Assembly: GCA_030490835.1 (NCBI GenBank)
Contig: CM059972.1
Span: forward strand, 13,741,764 to 13,805,763
Length of the DNA: 64,000 nt
Direction: 5' to 3'
Source of the DNA: Annona cherimola
Taxonomy: Eukaryota; Streptophyta; Magnoliopsida; Magnoliales; Annonaceae
Shown here: piece by piece, positions 34,800-46,592 of the stretch
How positions within the stretch are numbered: the stretch's first letter is position 1
How the letters are laid out: each line of letters begins with the position of its first letter
Notes under the pieces: model-generated
Told to the model about the DNA's origin: nothing
Databases searched by the model: none
Seen by the model: only the letters and a program-made list of their open reading frames with translations
Translations under genes and position numbers: made by a program

Positions 34800-37076
34800 T
34801 CAATACAGGCTAAACCCGAAGGCCTGACTGATAATAATTGCTATGCCAAGAGCTATTGCAACAAGGGAAGAAGCCCATGTCAGCTTCTCTGTTATCCTAG
34901 GAACCCTATCCTTCAGTGCTTGACTGCATGAACCTATGAAGACTGTGTAACTTCCCATTGCAACCACAGTACCAACCAAAAACATACCTAGAAAAGCAGC
35001 ACCTGCTAAGCGAGATGGCAGTGCAAGAGCAGGCAATACCATCATCAAAGCATCTGGTTGCAACCCATGGATGATCCCAGTAGCAAAAGTTGCAAACCCA
35101 ATCTTCTTCTTCCCACTAGGTAGGGTTTCCAGAGACTCAACCATGCTAACATCACACTCTCCATGTTCCAAAGCAACACAAGGAGCAGGTACCTCTGATG
35201 CTTCCCGGATTCCCATACCACCTATAATGAGCAAAGTCAGACCTACAACTCTTGTGCCCCATGTGCGGATGACTTCAATGTGCAAGCGGTCCTTGAGCAG
35301 TAGAAACAACAATCCAAATAGAACCTGCCCAGCATCATGACCACAGCCCCAGAGAGCTCCAACAACAGCACTCTCCAGCCTACTTCGGCCAATGGAAAGA
35401 GGAGCCAAGGCAGCAAGGTGATCAGGACCCGACAGTGTGTGCAAGCAACCAGCAAAGAAACCAGTCCAGGCACTGGTTAGCAGCTCACTCTGGACAAGCT
35501 TTCCACCAACCACAGCTGCAGCTGAACCGCCAGCCTTGGCAGCATTTGGTACAGAAGCATAAGCAGAAGAGGCCAGAAACGGCTGGACTAAGAACCCAAC
35601 TATGCTTGACAGCAATATAACCACACCAGCATGTAATGTAACCTGTATATTTTTAAAGCATGAAACAATCTTAGCAATGCACAACTACTGAAGATGAGCA
35701 AAACTTTTCTCAAGGCAGGAGACTTGAACCTCCTTTAGAAGGTATAAATTATCTCCACTCAAAGAACAAAAACAACAGAAATCACATGATATGAAACCAA
35801 CATACTTGAACGGTTAAGAAAATTGACACTCAGACTAGACTAAGATTACATGGTAGGTCTGCCTAAGGAAAATCAATATGGTAAAAATTTTAGTGACATT
35901 TTGAAAATTAATGATCACCCAAACATATGAAGAACAGCTGATGAAAGAATTTCAGTCTTCATGCAATTGTCCATATTGCCATAAGCATAGGCAAAATTGG
36001 TGAGGCAACTGAATTGGCTTATTGTGTCTAGCAATAGAGCCAATCTGTTTGGCAAATTTGATATTCCAAATGACAGCTCTGTAGTTGAGTATCATCATCC
36101 AATTATATTTTTGTTCAGCTTCCGTATACTGCAGAGGGTGGCAGGCATAGATAGAAAACCATTTAGCAAATAAAAATGCAAATGGGGATCTTTATCCCCT
36201 GTCACATATTTTTTCCACAATCTGAATGTTAAACCCTCAGGAATTATTCATTTTCTTTCTTTTTTTCCATAAATCAGTGTGGAAAAAAGTAAAATGCATG
36301 CTGTGGTTGAATGGTTCAATGTTGAGTTCTTCTGAACTTCGTACAGAGAACTGGCCCAATAATCATGTCCGCCTTGATTACATCCAAATTAGATCCTCTG
36401 GAATCTAAGCATTGTGATTGGGTTTGCATTCCTTAACAATGTGGATTTGTAATTGGAATTTGCTTCCTTTCCAGAGAGGATTCTAACTTTTCTATTTAGT
36501 TTGTCCCCCTGTGCCCAAAAAGGGCAAAATGAGTATACAAAACAGGGTCAATTTCAAGTATTGATGTATGTTCAATCGCAGAACCACAAAAGACCACGTG
36601 CAACGTCAAAAGCTAGAATCCAAAATCAAAAAAGAGCATCTCCAGATACTTCCCATAGTGTACATTTCCAATTCAATCTAGGAAGACAATAAAAAACACA
36701 AACTTCAACAGAAATGGAAGAAAGAGCGAGCAAAGACTACCTTGGGAAAGAGAGGCCTCGAATCCGACCACCCCTGCGCGCCCACTTCACCCCAAGGCGC
36801 CGAGGGCTGGAATTGAGCTGCTGGAACACTGGGGCAAGCATCAGGCAGCCTGGAGCAGCGGATCGAGAAGCGACGTAAATGGGAGGGAGGGATGGAAGCT
36901 GGCTGTTCCAGTCCGGAGGACAGCCATCCAAGAGGCGCCGAATCTGCGAGAGACGGAAGCTGGAATCCGATGTTTCGGGAGTCTAAACGAGAGAGATGGA
37001 GGGAAGGAGGGGTTTTTGGAAGGGCTTTGGAGGGGAGGAGAGGAGAAGACGGAGAGGAGAAGATAAGCCTCTCCAT
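34800..37076 (-). CDS. Plastid UreH/NicO-like transmembrane protein (392 residues)
   Basis: Multi-spanning membrane protein of the UreH / NicO-like family annotated in plants as 'high-affinity nickel-transport family', predicted to move Ni or Co ions in the chloroplast. Exon 1 is 37076..36741 and exon 2 is 35642..34800 (- strand), with GT/AG borders and a phase 0 join (FPK|VTLHAG). The ATG at 37076 is the first in frame, although the frame is open to 37220 with only non-ATG codons. Residues 1 to about 75 are rich in Ser, Pro and Arg with few acids, like a plastid transit peptide. Exon 2 carries about six hydrophobic segments. The family's metal-site motifs are visible: CLHTLSGPDHLAALAP (His180, Asp186, His187), GCGHDAGQ, and GIIHGLQPDALMM. 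The C-terminus ends AIIISQAFGFSLY. Length is similar to plant homologues. The membrane and family call is firm; the metal and direction of transport are inferred. Confidence 0.88.
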
Positions 37077-38814
37077 AGCTAGCTTTGTTGATGCGTTGGC
37101 GGCTGTCAAGCGAAAGCCACGGTTTTTACAGAGGAGAGCTGGAGAGAGAACGAGAAGGTGTTGCGCACGACAGAAGACGTGCGCACGCCGGACCCCGGTT
37201 GGAACCACCCAATCGGCCAACCGAGCATAAAACGGCCCTGATATTCCTCAGACCATGGACCACCCAACTGATTTACTAGTATGAATGATCATGATCTTTG
37301 TAGGATAGGGGACGTTTGTTTTTTGCACGCATGGGAAACCATGTCATGGGTGGGGCACATTCCAACATGTAGTGATTCACTTCATTAATAACTATATTTT
37401 TTCTATTTTTATTCTTATATTTTAATTATTTTTACTTACAGCAACTCTAATTATTTCAACTTTACTTTTATTATTTTTAATCAATCGAATAATTTTTAAA
37501 ATATTTTATTTCTTACTCTCAACTTCATTCCATAATCCCATGAAAATATCAATTACCAAAGAACTCTAGAGTAATCCGCACTGCCCATCATCAACGTGAG
37601 TGGACGAGCTCTGTACCTAACAAGTCTGATTTGTGAAGAAGGAGAAGGATTCAACAGTCAATGGTCAGTAGTTGCAAAAGTAGAGCCAGGAAGAAATTTC
37701 AAACTTGCGCAGTCATGTGATGGATGATGGATTGGGTTCCGTGGAAATTTCCATTGAGAATCCCCTCGTTTTGAACTCTAAAGCATGATTAGATCAATAT
37801 AATCCCACCAATTTTCTTTCAAATTCAAGGATGGAATAAAAAGAGTTCTTTGAGTTAAGCCTGTATTTTTAAAGGACCAAATGTGTATTCTTAAATAGTT
37901 TCAAGTGAGATTTGGTAAGGTGAAAAAGTGTAGGATTGTGAAAAATTGTGTGAAATGAAATATGAAATATTTTGAAATTTATGTGATTAATAGTAAATGA
38001 TAAGGGTAAAGTTAAAATAAATAGAATTGTTGAAAAAAAAATGATTGGAAAGTAAAAATAAAAGTGGAAAAATAAAAAATTAGATTGTAAAATTATGCCT
38101 TGAAAAATATGTGCTGATACAATTCCCGTGGAAACCTATGGTATCCTACGCATTGACATTACCAAACAACACCTTACTTTTTTTTATGGATATTTATATA
38201 CAGCGTGGCAACTCATATTATATTTAATCACATTCATCCAACGTAACAGAAAAACTGCAAATACCTCTATCAAAGAAAGGAAATAGAAAACTATGAACAA
38301 GGAGAGACTAAAACTCGTGATCAGCCAACATGAGTTAGCTTAAATGGTTTTACTTTATTTCTATTAAAATATGGTTTATAATCGTAGATAAGGCGCTTTT
38401 TTGGCATGTTTCACGGACTGGGTGGATCCAAGGAAAGCCAAAAATAAAAAAATTATTTCGTGGAAATTTTCATCGATGCCGTTGCATTACACATTACTCT
38501 TCTTTTTTAAAAAAAAAAAAAAAAAAAGCCCGATGGATGCGGATAGACCGATGAAGCGTGGAAAGTGCGCTGCGTGCCATGCCAATAGACGAAAAAGACG
38601 AGGGGGAAAAGGAAATTTCACATTTGGAAAATGAAACATTTCCAGTCTACAGATTTATCCCAATAGCTTTTCTTATCCCTTGTTTTTATCAAAAATTTAT
38701 TTTATGTTTATTCATTTACTCGGTGACTCACGTTATTTTTATTATTTTTTATTTTCTTTATTTTGTCTGGTGCCGACATTCATCAAATTCTAAAAAGGAA
38801 AACAAGTAATGTAA
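37077..38814. other. Upstream region and AT-rich intergenic DNA
   Basis: 37077..37300 is GC-richer and should hold the transporter's promoter and 5' leader; no clear TATA box. Beyond that is AT-rich DNA, including a worn Tourist-like stretch at about 37900..38110 ('gataagggtaaagttaaaataaata') and an A run at 38508..38526. No gene recognised. Confidence 0.4.
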
Positions 38815-39095
38815 GGGTGTGTTTGGCAATTAATAAAAAATGTCAAGTTAAAACTTTACAATCTAAAACTTTTTATTCTCCACAGCTATCATATTTTTTA
38901 ATCATTTTTTCACATTTTCCTATACAACTACCTTACTTTTCAATCATTTCTACACAACTATCCACGTAACTAACTTATCTATTTTAAATTTATCTTTTTT
39001 ACTATTTATCATTACCTCTATCATATCACACCATTTGACAACTTTTACTCTTCAAAACTTTTCATCAAAAGTTTTATTTATTACCAAACACACCC
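38815..39095 (-). mobile_element. Tourist-like MITE, intact
   Basis: 281 bp, ends GGGTGTGTTTGGC and CCAAACACACCC, TSD TAA (38812..38814 and 39096..39098). Same orientation as the copy in intron 4 of the third GDSL gene. Confidence 0.85.
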
Positions 39096-39098
39096 TAA

Positions 39099-40440
39099 AA
39101 ATAAAGATAATTCATCAACAGAACAAAAGGATGGAAAATCTTTTAAAGAACCCCTTGGTTTCGAGGTACACTCTCATAATGTTAAATTGATCAAATTTAA
39201 TTTGAAACTTGTATTCAAAATGTTTTTTGGCTCATAATATAATCATCATTTGGCTGAAAAACTATTCACCTTAAAATAAATATTTCCTTTAAAATAATTA
39301 CCTAATTTATTTTTTGAATACCAAATCTTCGAGAAAGATGATAATTATATTTTAATTAAATAAATATCTTAAACACAATTTAGGGGACTAAATTCCATCA
39401 ATTCATTCATACTACCTAAGACCCAGGAATCCTTTTAAAGAACTCTTGGATGGTGTGTTAAGAATTTAAACGTGTTGCATACATGATCTTCTTTTTCAGT
39501 TATCCTAATTTTGTAGACTACCATCTGCTGGAGAGTCTAGTTTGTGCGCAACAAGTTGTAGGCTAATGGATCCCATGCTTCCTTCCTGAACATTAGTCAT
39601 TGGTGAATTAATTTTATTCTTTGATCTCAGTCTCGATACCTAGTTCTAAACAAGGATTTTGGTATTAGCTGCAATCCTGCCAAATGGAGGCCCCTAATGA
39701 GGGATGTATAAAATTGAATCTTGATATTAGCTATATGATAGAAAATAAAGTCATGAGTTTTGAAGCAGAATTAAGGAACTCAAAGGAGTGTTTTGTAGCA
39801 ATAAGGTAGCCGAAGAAATTTGGTTTGGCTAAGCCTCTATTAATGGAAGCAAATGTCATTCTCTAGGAAACTAGGTGGCTAAAAGAATTAGAATATCAAA
39901 GAGTATATTTTGGAAGTAATTCTATCATATTGATTAATTTAGTTACAAGTTATTTTAGCTTAAATTTTTTCAGGTAATACATCAAAAGTTATGAGATGTT
40001 GTTGACAATATCAAGTTCTTAGATATGTTGAGATTCATAAATTAATCAGCCTATCAATAACTTATCAGATTGTGCCATATTTTTTCAAGTTTATAATCAT
40101 GTCTAATGGAGAGTTATATTGAGATGTATTACTGATCTACTGTACAAGTGACTATTTGTTGAAATGAAATAGTTATTTTTATTCATGCTCAAATAATAAT
40201 AATAATAAGACACTTCACGTGATATCAAGGGTTTATTAATTAACCACCTGTTCATATACTTTTAAAATTTAACATAACATTTTTAAGTCCTTTTCTTATT
40301 GAAAGTTAATTTATGAGCCACCTAAAAAATTATTCAATTATTTATATGTGGGCTTATTTAGGTACTATATATTCCTAATAATTTTTCAGTATTATCTAAT
40401 GCTTTAATATTTTTTCATTTAAACAATGTGGTTAATAGAA
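39099..40440. other. AT-rich DNA, no feature recognised
   Basis: About 1.3 kb without coding signal, terminal repeats or RNA gene that I can support. A short (AAT)n lies at 40194..40207. Confidence 0.3.
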
Positions 40441-40690
40441 TGTCATGTTTGAAAACATTATCGGCTGGCGAGCGCATGCGCAGCAGATGGGATTGGCAGG
40501 CCAGTAAAGTACCATTGGACAGAGAATCATCTGCTGACGTGTCCGCCACGTGTGCAGTTCGGAAAATTCTTTCTAGCTAAATGCCAAAATGGAAAGTGTG
40601 GCGTGTGGGAAACCACAGCTGGCGTGCGGAGCAACGACGCCCGCATCATGGATTCTTATTGGAGGGTCGGCTTGGCACGTAAAATGGTAT
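40441..40690. other. GC-richer island with G-box-like motif
   Basis: Unlike its surroundings: 'ggctggcgagcgcatgcgc', then 'ctgacgtgtccgccacgtgt' (ACGT cores, G-box-like), and 'gctggcgtgcggagcaacg'. It looks like a plant promoter fragment or gene remnant, but no reading frame of note follows on either strand. Confidence 0.3.
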
Positions 40691-41008
40691 TTATATATTT
40701 TTTTTATCCCAAAAAAACCTTAATTTTCATTAATAATCTTACTTTTTATTGTTTCCAATTTTTTTTTATTTTTCGTTATAAGGCCTAAACATTTGATGCT
40801 TTCATTTTGCTGACGTCACGTTTACCTATACCAAAACATGCCAAATAACGTTCTTCCGTTTTTTTATATACCAAATTCCAAATTTTCTAATTCATAAGGT
40901 GGCTCAGATAATTATTAAGTTGTTATGTATTTTTTAAAATATCTAGGTACATCATCAATAAGCCTATGGCAAGTGTGTGCATGTAGCCCAATAATCGACT
41001 TGCCTCCC

Positions 41009-41450
41009 ATGCACCTGGCTCAAAAACATTTTTTTTATTTTTTTTATAATTTTTTCATAGACAAGTAAAGTTAGATGTATTAAATTTATAAATCAAGTTT
41101 TACCATTTTTGTATATTTTAAGTATTTATTTTGAATTTTTAAACACAGTGATATTTCCATAACTTATTTATAAATCAAGTTTTACTATTTTTGTATATTT
41201 TAAGTATTTATTTTCAATTTTTAAACAGAGTGATATTTCCATAACTTTGTAAGATTAGAAAATTACGGAAATGCTACTGTGTTTAAAAAACTAAAATAGA
41301 TACTTAAAAATATCTAAAAATGATAAAACTTAGTTTATAGATTTAATACATCTAACTTTACTTGTCGATAAAAAAAACTAAAAAAATTTTTAATATATTT
41401 TTTGGGCTGGGGTTCATGGCTGCCCCCATGCACCGGCTGTAAAAGATACA
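41009..41450. mobile_element. Foldback element with internal duplication
   Basis: The ends 'cccatgcacctggct' and 'gcccccatgcaccggct' plus long inverted arms ('gacaagtaaagttagatgta' against 'tacatctaactttacttgtc') define the element. It carries the shared core 'ataaatcaagttttaccat' with its inverse. An 82-bp segment is duplicated in tandem (41084..41165 and 41166..41247). Confidence 0.65.
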
Positions 41451-42583
41451 GCCTCGTACGTGTATACTTACAATATTTTGGATTTTACGAAAATACCCTC
41501 GACGTAGGTGTGTCTCATGTCAATTCGGGTTTTACAACTTCACAATTACCTCACAGTCACATTCACGCATTTCAAAAACACCAGTAAAATCCAACTCATT
41601 CATTAATTTCCGTGCAAGTTATATGATTTTTTAGACAAAATTATGGAAATTCATTTAGTTATCAGATCAAGTATATACATTTCTTTAATATTGATCATGT
41701 ATTTTACTCAGTTGATGCAATATCTATTATAATCACAATCCACCCAATGGACAAAAGTGGCTTGCTTCTATGGGGGTCCTTGTTTTCAAGAAACAAGCAA
41801 TGATCCCCAAAATAATCCAAATCATACCACCTCCAAAAATGGTCATTTGACGACAATATTAGAAAATACAGTTAAAAATCAACTGCTCCCCAACCCATTA
41901 CAATTCCAATCAAGTTGCACTGGCAGAATAGAGGGCAAGATAACGCAGTGGACGAAAAGAGGAGCAGTTGAAATACAGTCATCAGAACACTTACGTGTGA
42001 CCTCTTTTCAATTCAGGATATGATGGAGAAGCAATATATGTGCCCACCGCAGTCACCACAAACAAACGCTGTTCACGTTGAGCTCATCATGCTGGAGGAA
42101 CCTAACACGCACTTGCAAAGGAGAGTTTGGTCAGATCGCGACGTTGATACGCTTCACACACCACTAATTTGGTCTTCAAACTAATTGAATATGCCACTAA
42201 TGGAGTTCGGGGACCACAAAGACAACATCCAAAGCAGAACAGAACCCAAAACCTGTCAAGATCGGCAATTGAAGAGGGCGGTTCAGAAATTTTTTGGGGA
42301 GAAGCCCAAATTCCGACAAGCTCGGCTTCTATTGGCTGGGCGCTCCTTCCAGTTTTTGCACCTAATTTAAAAGGCCAAGAGCTTAAAAGCCCTCCTCCCA
42401 ATCAAACAGATTTGTCTGCGTGGTTATGATTATGTCGGAAACCGTGCTTTGTCGATCAAGATTCAAGGGGAATATTTCAATGATTACAAAAGAGAACGGA
42501 TAAGTGCCCAACTTCCAAGTTCCAAGTAGAAAAAGAGCAGCCTTGGAAAACAACGATTTATGGTAGCAAGTTGTTGAGGACCG
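41451..42583. other. Unclassified region with overlapping short ORFs
   Basis: Moderate GC. Two open frames overlap on opposite strands at 42102..42429 (about 99 and 86 codons). Neither resembles a known protein and each is likely a shadow of composition. No element ends found. Confidence 0.25.
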
Positions 42584-42862
42584 ATCTTTTCAGACTTTAC
42601 GACCGGTCCAAAAATTTATTTTTTTTTTTTTTTTGAAAAATAATTTTATAAACTTGTTAATCTAGTTATATTTAATTTATAAACCAAATTTTATCATTTT
42701 TGGATATTTTAGATATATTCAAAAATGATAAAACTTGATTTATAAATTAAATATAACTAAATTAACAAGTTTATAAAATTATTTTTCAAAAAAAAATAAA
42801 AAAAATATATTTTTGGACCGGTCGGAAATCCGGTGATTTCCGACCGGTCTGAAAAGATCATG
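42584..42862. mobile_element. Foldback element with GGACCGGTCC ends
   Basis: Starts GATCTTTTCAGACTTTACGACCGGTCC and ends with an inverted, longer version that carries an extra hairpin ('ccgaccggtctgaaaagatc'). The arms contain 'tttataaaccaaattttatca' and the inverse 'tgataaaacttgatttata', the shared foldback core. Non-coding. I could not fix a TSD. Confidence 0.65.
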
Positions 42863-43320
42863 CTTGTGTTAACCTTCATTAAAAATAAATAAACTATACA
42901 AGAGCAGCATAGCAATTAGCAGAAAGCTACAATTCCATTATTCAAGGAACGATTACAGCAGAACGGACCTCAAGGTCTTGCCCTCGAGGACTTGTACGAG
43001 AACTACTCTCTAATGGCAACTGGCTATTCTCTCTCTACAAGTTGTGATTACAGAAAGCTCTGCACCTCTCTTCCTTCTTACACATGCCAATACCTTACCG
43101 CCTACAAGATTCAGACAGCTTGATTGATTCGGCCAGCTCAGAGCTGTGTCTTAACAGCTTAACGGCCTAACCTCCCTTTCCCGAACGTGCTCGATCCCGC
43201 AGTGATGCTTGAGGGAGCTGCACCAACTGCCTTTCAAGCTCCACCATTTCTGGGCCTCGGGTGACGGGCTGTTTAATGGGGCCTCGGCTCTATCGCATCA
43301 TCGATAAATTGTCGCAATTT
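42863..43320. other. GC-richer block, possible LTR remnant
   Basis: Read on the - strand it starts near 'gaggccccattaaacagccc' and ends near 'ttgtatagtttatttattt', composition and order like a copia-type LTR. LTR ends and TSD were not found, so a retrotransposon origin is only suggested. Confidence 0.3.
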
Positions 43321-43329
43321 TGCTGGACT

Positions 43330-43801
43330 TTGGGTGCAACTTGGGTTGTATAAGTTTAAGTTAAATTTATTTTTATTCTATTTTCAAAAATTCTTACCTA
43401 CCCAATTTTAGGTCGTTTGGACACTAGACCTATGCTATCCTATTTTTTAAGATTAGTTTTATTCTAGTTTTTATTCCAAATCAGTTAGTTACATTAGTAT
43501 TCATATTATATTTGAAAACCGTAGTCATAATATAAATTTTTAGTAAAAACTTATAATCGATATGATAATGATATAATTTTAAAATGCATTTATTAGATAT
43601 ACTAAATAATGGATAAATTAAACAAATTTTTATATTTTAAAAAATATATTTTATATCTTCAAAACGAAACTTATTTTACCCTTACTTTTTCATTTAGAAT
43701 TTATCTTACCTTATGGGTAGGAAAGTAGAAACCTATACTACCACCCATTTTTAGGGTCTCAATGAATCTACCCATAAGTATTCTACCCAAGTTATACCCT
43801 T
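43330..43801. mobile_element. hAT-like non-autonomous element
   Basis: The left end TGGGTGCAACTTGGGTTG and the right end CTACCCAAGTTATACCC are inverted repeats of the kind seen in the 17179 element. AT-rich middle, no coding. TSD not readable. Confidence 0.5.
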
Positions 43802-43977
43802 GCTATTATTCTTGGTTGAAAATGATAAGATAAACATGGATATCATAAAGCCACATTTGGATGCCTTATGGAACTAACTAATCAAGATGGTGAAAGAAGT
43901 CCCTCTGCACTGAAAATACGGTCGCTTCAACAATAATGGATCGAAATCCTGTGATTTTTTTCGTCATAGACCTTCCA

Positions 43978-44289
43978 TCATTGTGAAAAAACATTTTGCC
44001 TGTGCAACTCTGGATTTTCTTCCTTATTGAATATCAGTAGTCCACATGTAGTGCCGATGGGCATCCAAATATAATATAACAAAAGACAGCATCCTTCAGA
44101 ATGATTTTGAAAGGAAAGGGGAAGATAAGAATAAGAGGACTCTTTCAAGCAGATCAAAACCCGAAAGGCTTGGACAAGCAATGCAACATCATACGCCTCG
44201 AAAGAACTGCTGATCGATTCCTCGAAGATGGAAGCAACAATGCGTCGTGTATCCATCAAATTAAGGAGTGAGGGTCTGAGGGAGGGCAA
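43978..44289 (-). CDS. Unrecognised ORF, 103 codons, doubtful
   Basis: Open frame on the - strand with an internal ATG giving MDTRRIVASIFEESISSSFE. Codon use looks more gene-like than most of this half of the window, but I recognise no domain and the last third ('YIWMPIGTTCG') reads like random sequence. It may be the first exon of a lost gene or chance. No promoter or partner exon found. Confidence 0.15.
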   Translation of the reverse strand: MPSLRPSLLNLMDTRRIVASIFEESISSSFEAYDVALLVQAFRVLICLKESSYSYLPLSFQNHSEGCCLLLYYIWMPIGTTCGLLIFNKEENPELHRQNVFSQ

Positions 44290-44299
44290 GGCCTGTGCT

Positions 44300-45559
44300 T
44301 AGGTGATTTTGGAGTGTGAGGTGTTGAATCCAAGAACCTTTCACTATGCATTGAATAAAAATAACGAAGCTACCGACCTCTAAACCCTTCAGGACTCATG
44401 TGGTATAACAAGCATCTCATACGTGCATGGTGGGTTGCATCTTGGCACCCAGTTGTTTAGCTACCAAAATGGCCTTCGGTCAAAGCTAATTGAATTGCTT
44501 GTCACCAAGCATAATATGGCATGCACGCAGCCCCATAAATCACGTTTGTGTATCATTTTTTACAAAACCCATTCCACTTCAGATCATAACGCAAAATTTT
44601 CGAAACAGGAGAAACACTGAAAGATCAGACAGAAGTCCATCAATTAGAAAGGCCACAATGACAATGAGAAAATATGAGGAAACCTAGTGATTATTGGAGG
44701 AATGGCAGATTGATAAGATTTCCAAGACGGCAGCTAGATTAGGCGTCCTAGTTTTTGGCATATTTACAGAAATAATAATATTATTATTATTAAAGAGAAA
44801 ACTAAAATACATATCTGATCGAAATCAATCATCACTGCTGGTTAGGGCTGATAGCGTGCAAAATATTTTCAAAAGAATGGGCCTGCCTTAAACTCCTTGC
44901 GAATCGGTAATGCAAATGGGCATCTCTTTTCAAAGTCCATTTCTTAAATGGTCCCCTGTAAATTAGCAGACGGGCTACCATGCTCAATTCGTTTATTTTT
45001 AAAATTGATAAAACACCAACCAAATTTTAAAAATTATTAAATTTCACAATCTAGGTGAGAATCACACACTATTTTAAATTTTAAAAAAAACATTTTTGCA
45101 ATCGCCCACCGTATGGGATCAAAATATGCACGTCTCATAAGACAAGATTTGGCAATATTACAAAATTGGATTTTTTGCGCCATTGTCGCAATGTCACTAT
45201 AGTAAAATGAGCTTGAGCTGCTGTAGCACCCGCCGCGAGCGCTATGATGGGCTCGGAATAGTTTTCCTCGCCTTGGAAATCTGGATCGTGTTGAACAGCA
45301 ACGTGGGCTTAGTTTTCCTGCATTCACATGGGGTAAAACGCGTTAGACTTCACGTTTTTTAGAAAGGATGGCCTTATGGGTGTTTTCCCGTGATTTCAGC
45401 AGCATAACGGCTAAGACGGGGCTTTCCGTACGCGGATCAAGTCACAAATCCGGCAGCATAACGGCAGCGTATTATGCTGGAATCCGTGGACCCGCGTGCA
45501 CCCGCCTTGTCGGAGCGTTAACACAAACACGCACACACAAAAATAAAGAAAAACGGAGT
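44300..45559. other. No gene recognised
   Basis: Mixed composition, including GC-richer 45180..45530 that may belong to the LTR-like element next to it ('ccgtggacccgcgtgcacc', 'ccttgtcggagcg'). Short ATT/TTA runs at 44772..44800. Nothing else can be supported. Confidence 0.3.
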
Positions 45560-46592
45560 CGCCACTGATCTTTAAAGGGAGATCAGCCCTGTTTAATGAA
45601 ATAAGGCACTAGTCGTACAGAGTCCGGGCTCCGGCCTTCGGATTGAAGCAAATATGACTAAATCTGCCAACCTGAGGCGGTTTACACGGCATGAAAGGGG
45701 AAAAATGAAATATTTGAGAGAATGGGAGAGATGGAAAAGGGGGCGTGGAAGAGACGTGCGTAGCTTGGAAAGCGGGAAAAAGCGGAACGCCGGGGCTTTG
45801 TTGCAGACTCTCGTCCTCCCCTTTTGGGATGCCTCTCCAAGTGTTTTGAGTGAGGGGGGTGCTCCTCCTTTTATAGATGTAGGAGTGGGCTTTGGGCCAC
45901 TTGGAGTCATGGACTTGGTCCATGGGCTTGGACTTGAATTGGGATCATGGGCCTTGGGTCCTTTGAAGGGTTGGACTTGGTCTGTGGGCTTGAGCTTGAT
46001 GTGAGAGCATGGGCCTTGGGCCTCTTGAGTGGTTGAACTTGGTCCATGGGCTTGAGCTTGGAGTGAAAATATGGGCCTTGGGCCTCTTGAGTGGTTGGAC
46101 TTGGTCCATGAGCTTGAGCTTGGAGTGAGAGTATAGGCCTTGGGCCTCTTGAGTGGTTGGACTTGGTCCATGAGCTTGAGCTTGGAGTGAGAGTATGGGT
46201 CTTGGGCCGCTTGAGGTGTTGGACTTGGTCCATGAGCTTGAGCTTGGCGGGCTCCTTCCATAGTGGGCTGAAACTTGGTGGGCTAGAGCTTGGCTAAGCC
46301 CTTTGTTTGGGTGGGCCGTTGTAGAAGTCCAAAGTTGTAGAGAAGCCTGCTTCTGAGGCTTGGTGGACTGCTTCGTGAAGCCCGTTGAGGTAGTCTGTAG
46401 GAGCTTCGCTCTCGTGGGCCGGATCTGGTTTGTTGAAAAGTCTGCTTCGAGGCTTGGTGGAGCTTCGCTCCAGTGGGCTGAGTTCGGAAGGGTCTACTTA
46501 GCTTGCTTAAATCTCCTTTTGTCTTGAATTTGCTTGGTCTTTGGACCTTTTCCATTTTATCCATTTTTGGGCATCAAGGTGGGGTGTCAACA
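45560..46592 (-). mobile_element. LTR-retrotransposon remnant (LTR-like)
   Basis: On the - strand the block begins TGTTGACACCCCACC at 46592, a typical LTR start, and runs to a tract with 'agtggcgactccg' near 45560 and 'gctccgacaaggcgggtgc' beyond it, motifs I associate with the LTR and leader of Tat/Ogre-like Ty3 elements. No gag or pol follows. I could not find the second LTR or a 5-bp TSD, so it could be a solo LTR or a broken end. Confidence 0.45.
45897..46268. repeat. Six 62-bp tandem repeat units
   Basis: Units begin at 45897, 45959, 46021, 46083, 46145 and 46207, exactly 62 bp apart, each with 'ggttggacttggtccatg' and 'gagcttgagcttgg'-like words. The units at 46021, 46083 and 46145 are nearly identical. 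Because 62 is not a multiple of 3 the array keeps several frames open, which produces misleading long ORFs. Confidence 0.95.

Noticed and set aside
35071..35620. Open frames on the + strand opposite the transporter's second exon
   Set aside because: Mirror images of a strongly supported coding exon.
37077..37220. Upstream extension of the transporter frame
   Set aside because: The frame is open, but the apparent start is a TTG codon; the first true ATG is at 37076 and begins a normal transit-like peptide.
36892..37230. Open frame of 112 codons on the + strand
   Set aside because: It is antisense to exon 1 of the transporter gene, in GC-rich DNA, with no recognisable domain.
42102..42429. 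Overlapping 99- and 86-codon frames on opposite strands
   Set aside because: No domain, no splice partners and no promoter; likely due to moderate GC content.
45593..46261. A 222-codon open frame on the - strand and others of 104 to 116 codons overlapping it
   Set aside because: They come from the 62-bp tandem array, whose unit length is not a multiple of 3 and which happens to lack stops in several frames. Composition is repetitive and there is no domain.
45897..46268. CRISPR-like regular repeats
   Set aside because: Units follow each other without spacers, in a plant genome; this is a plain tandem array.
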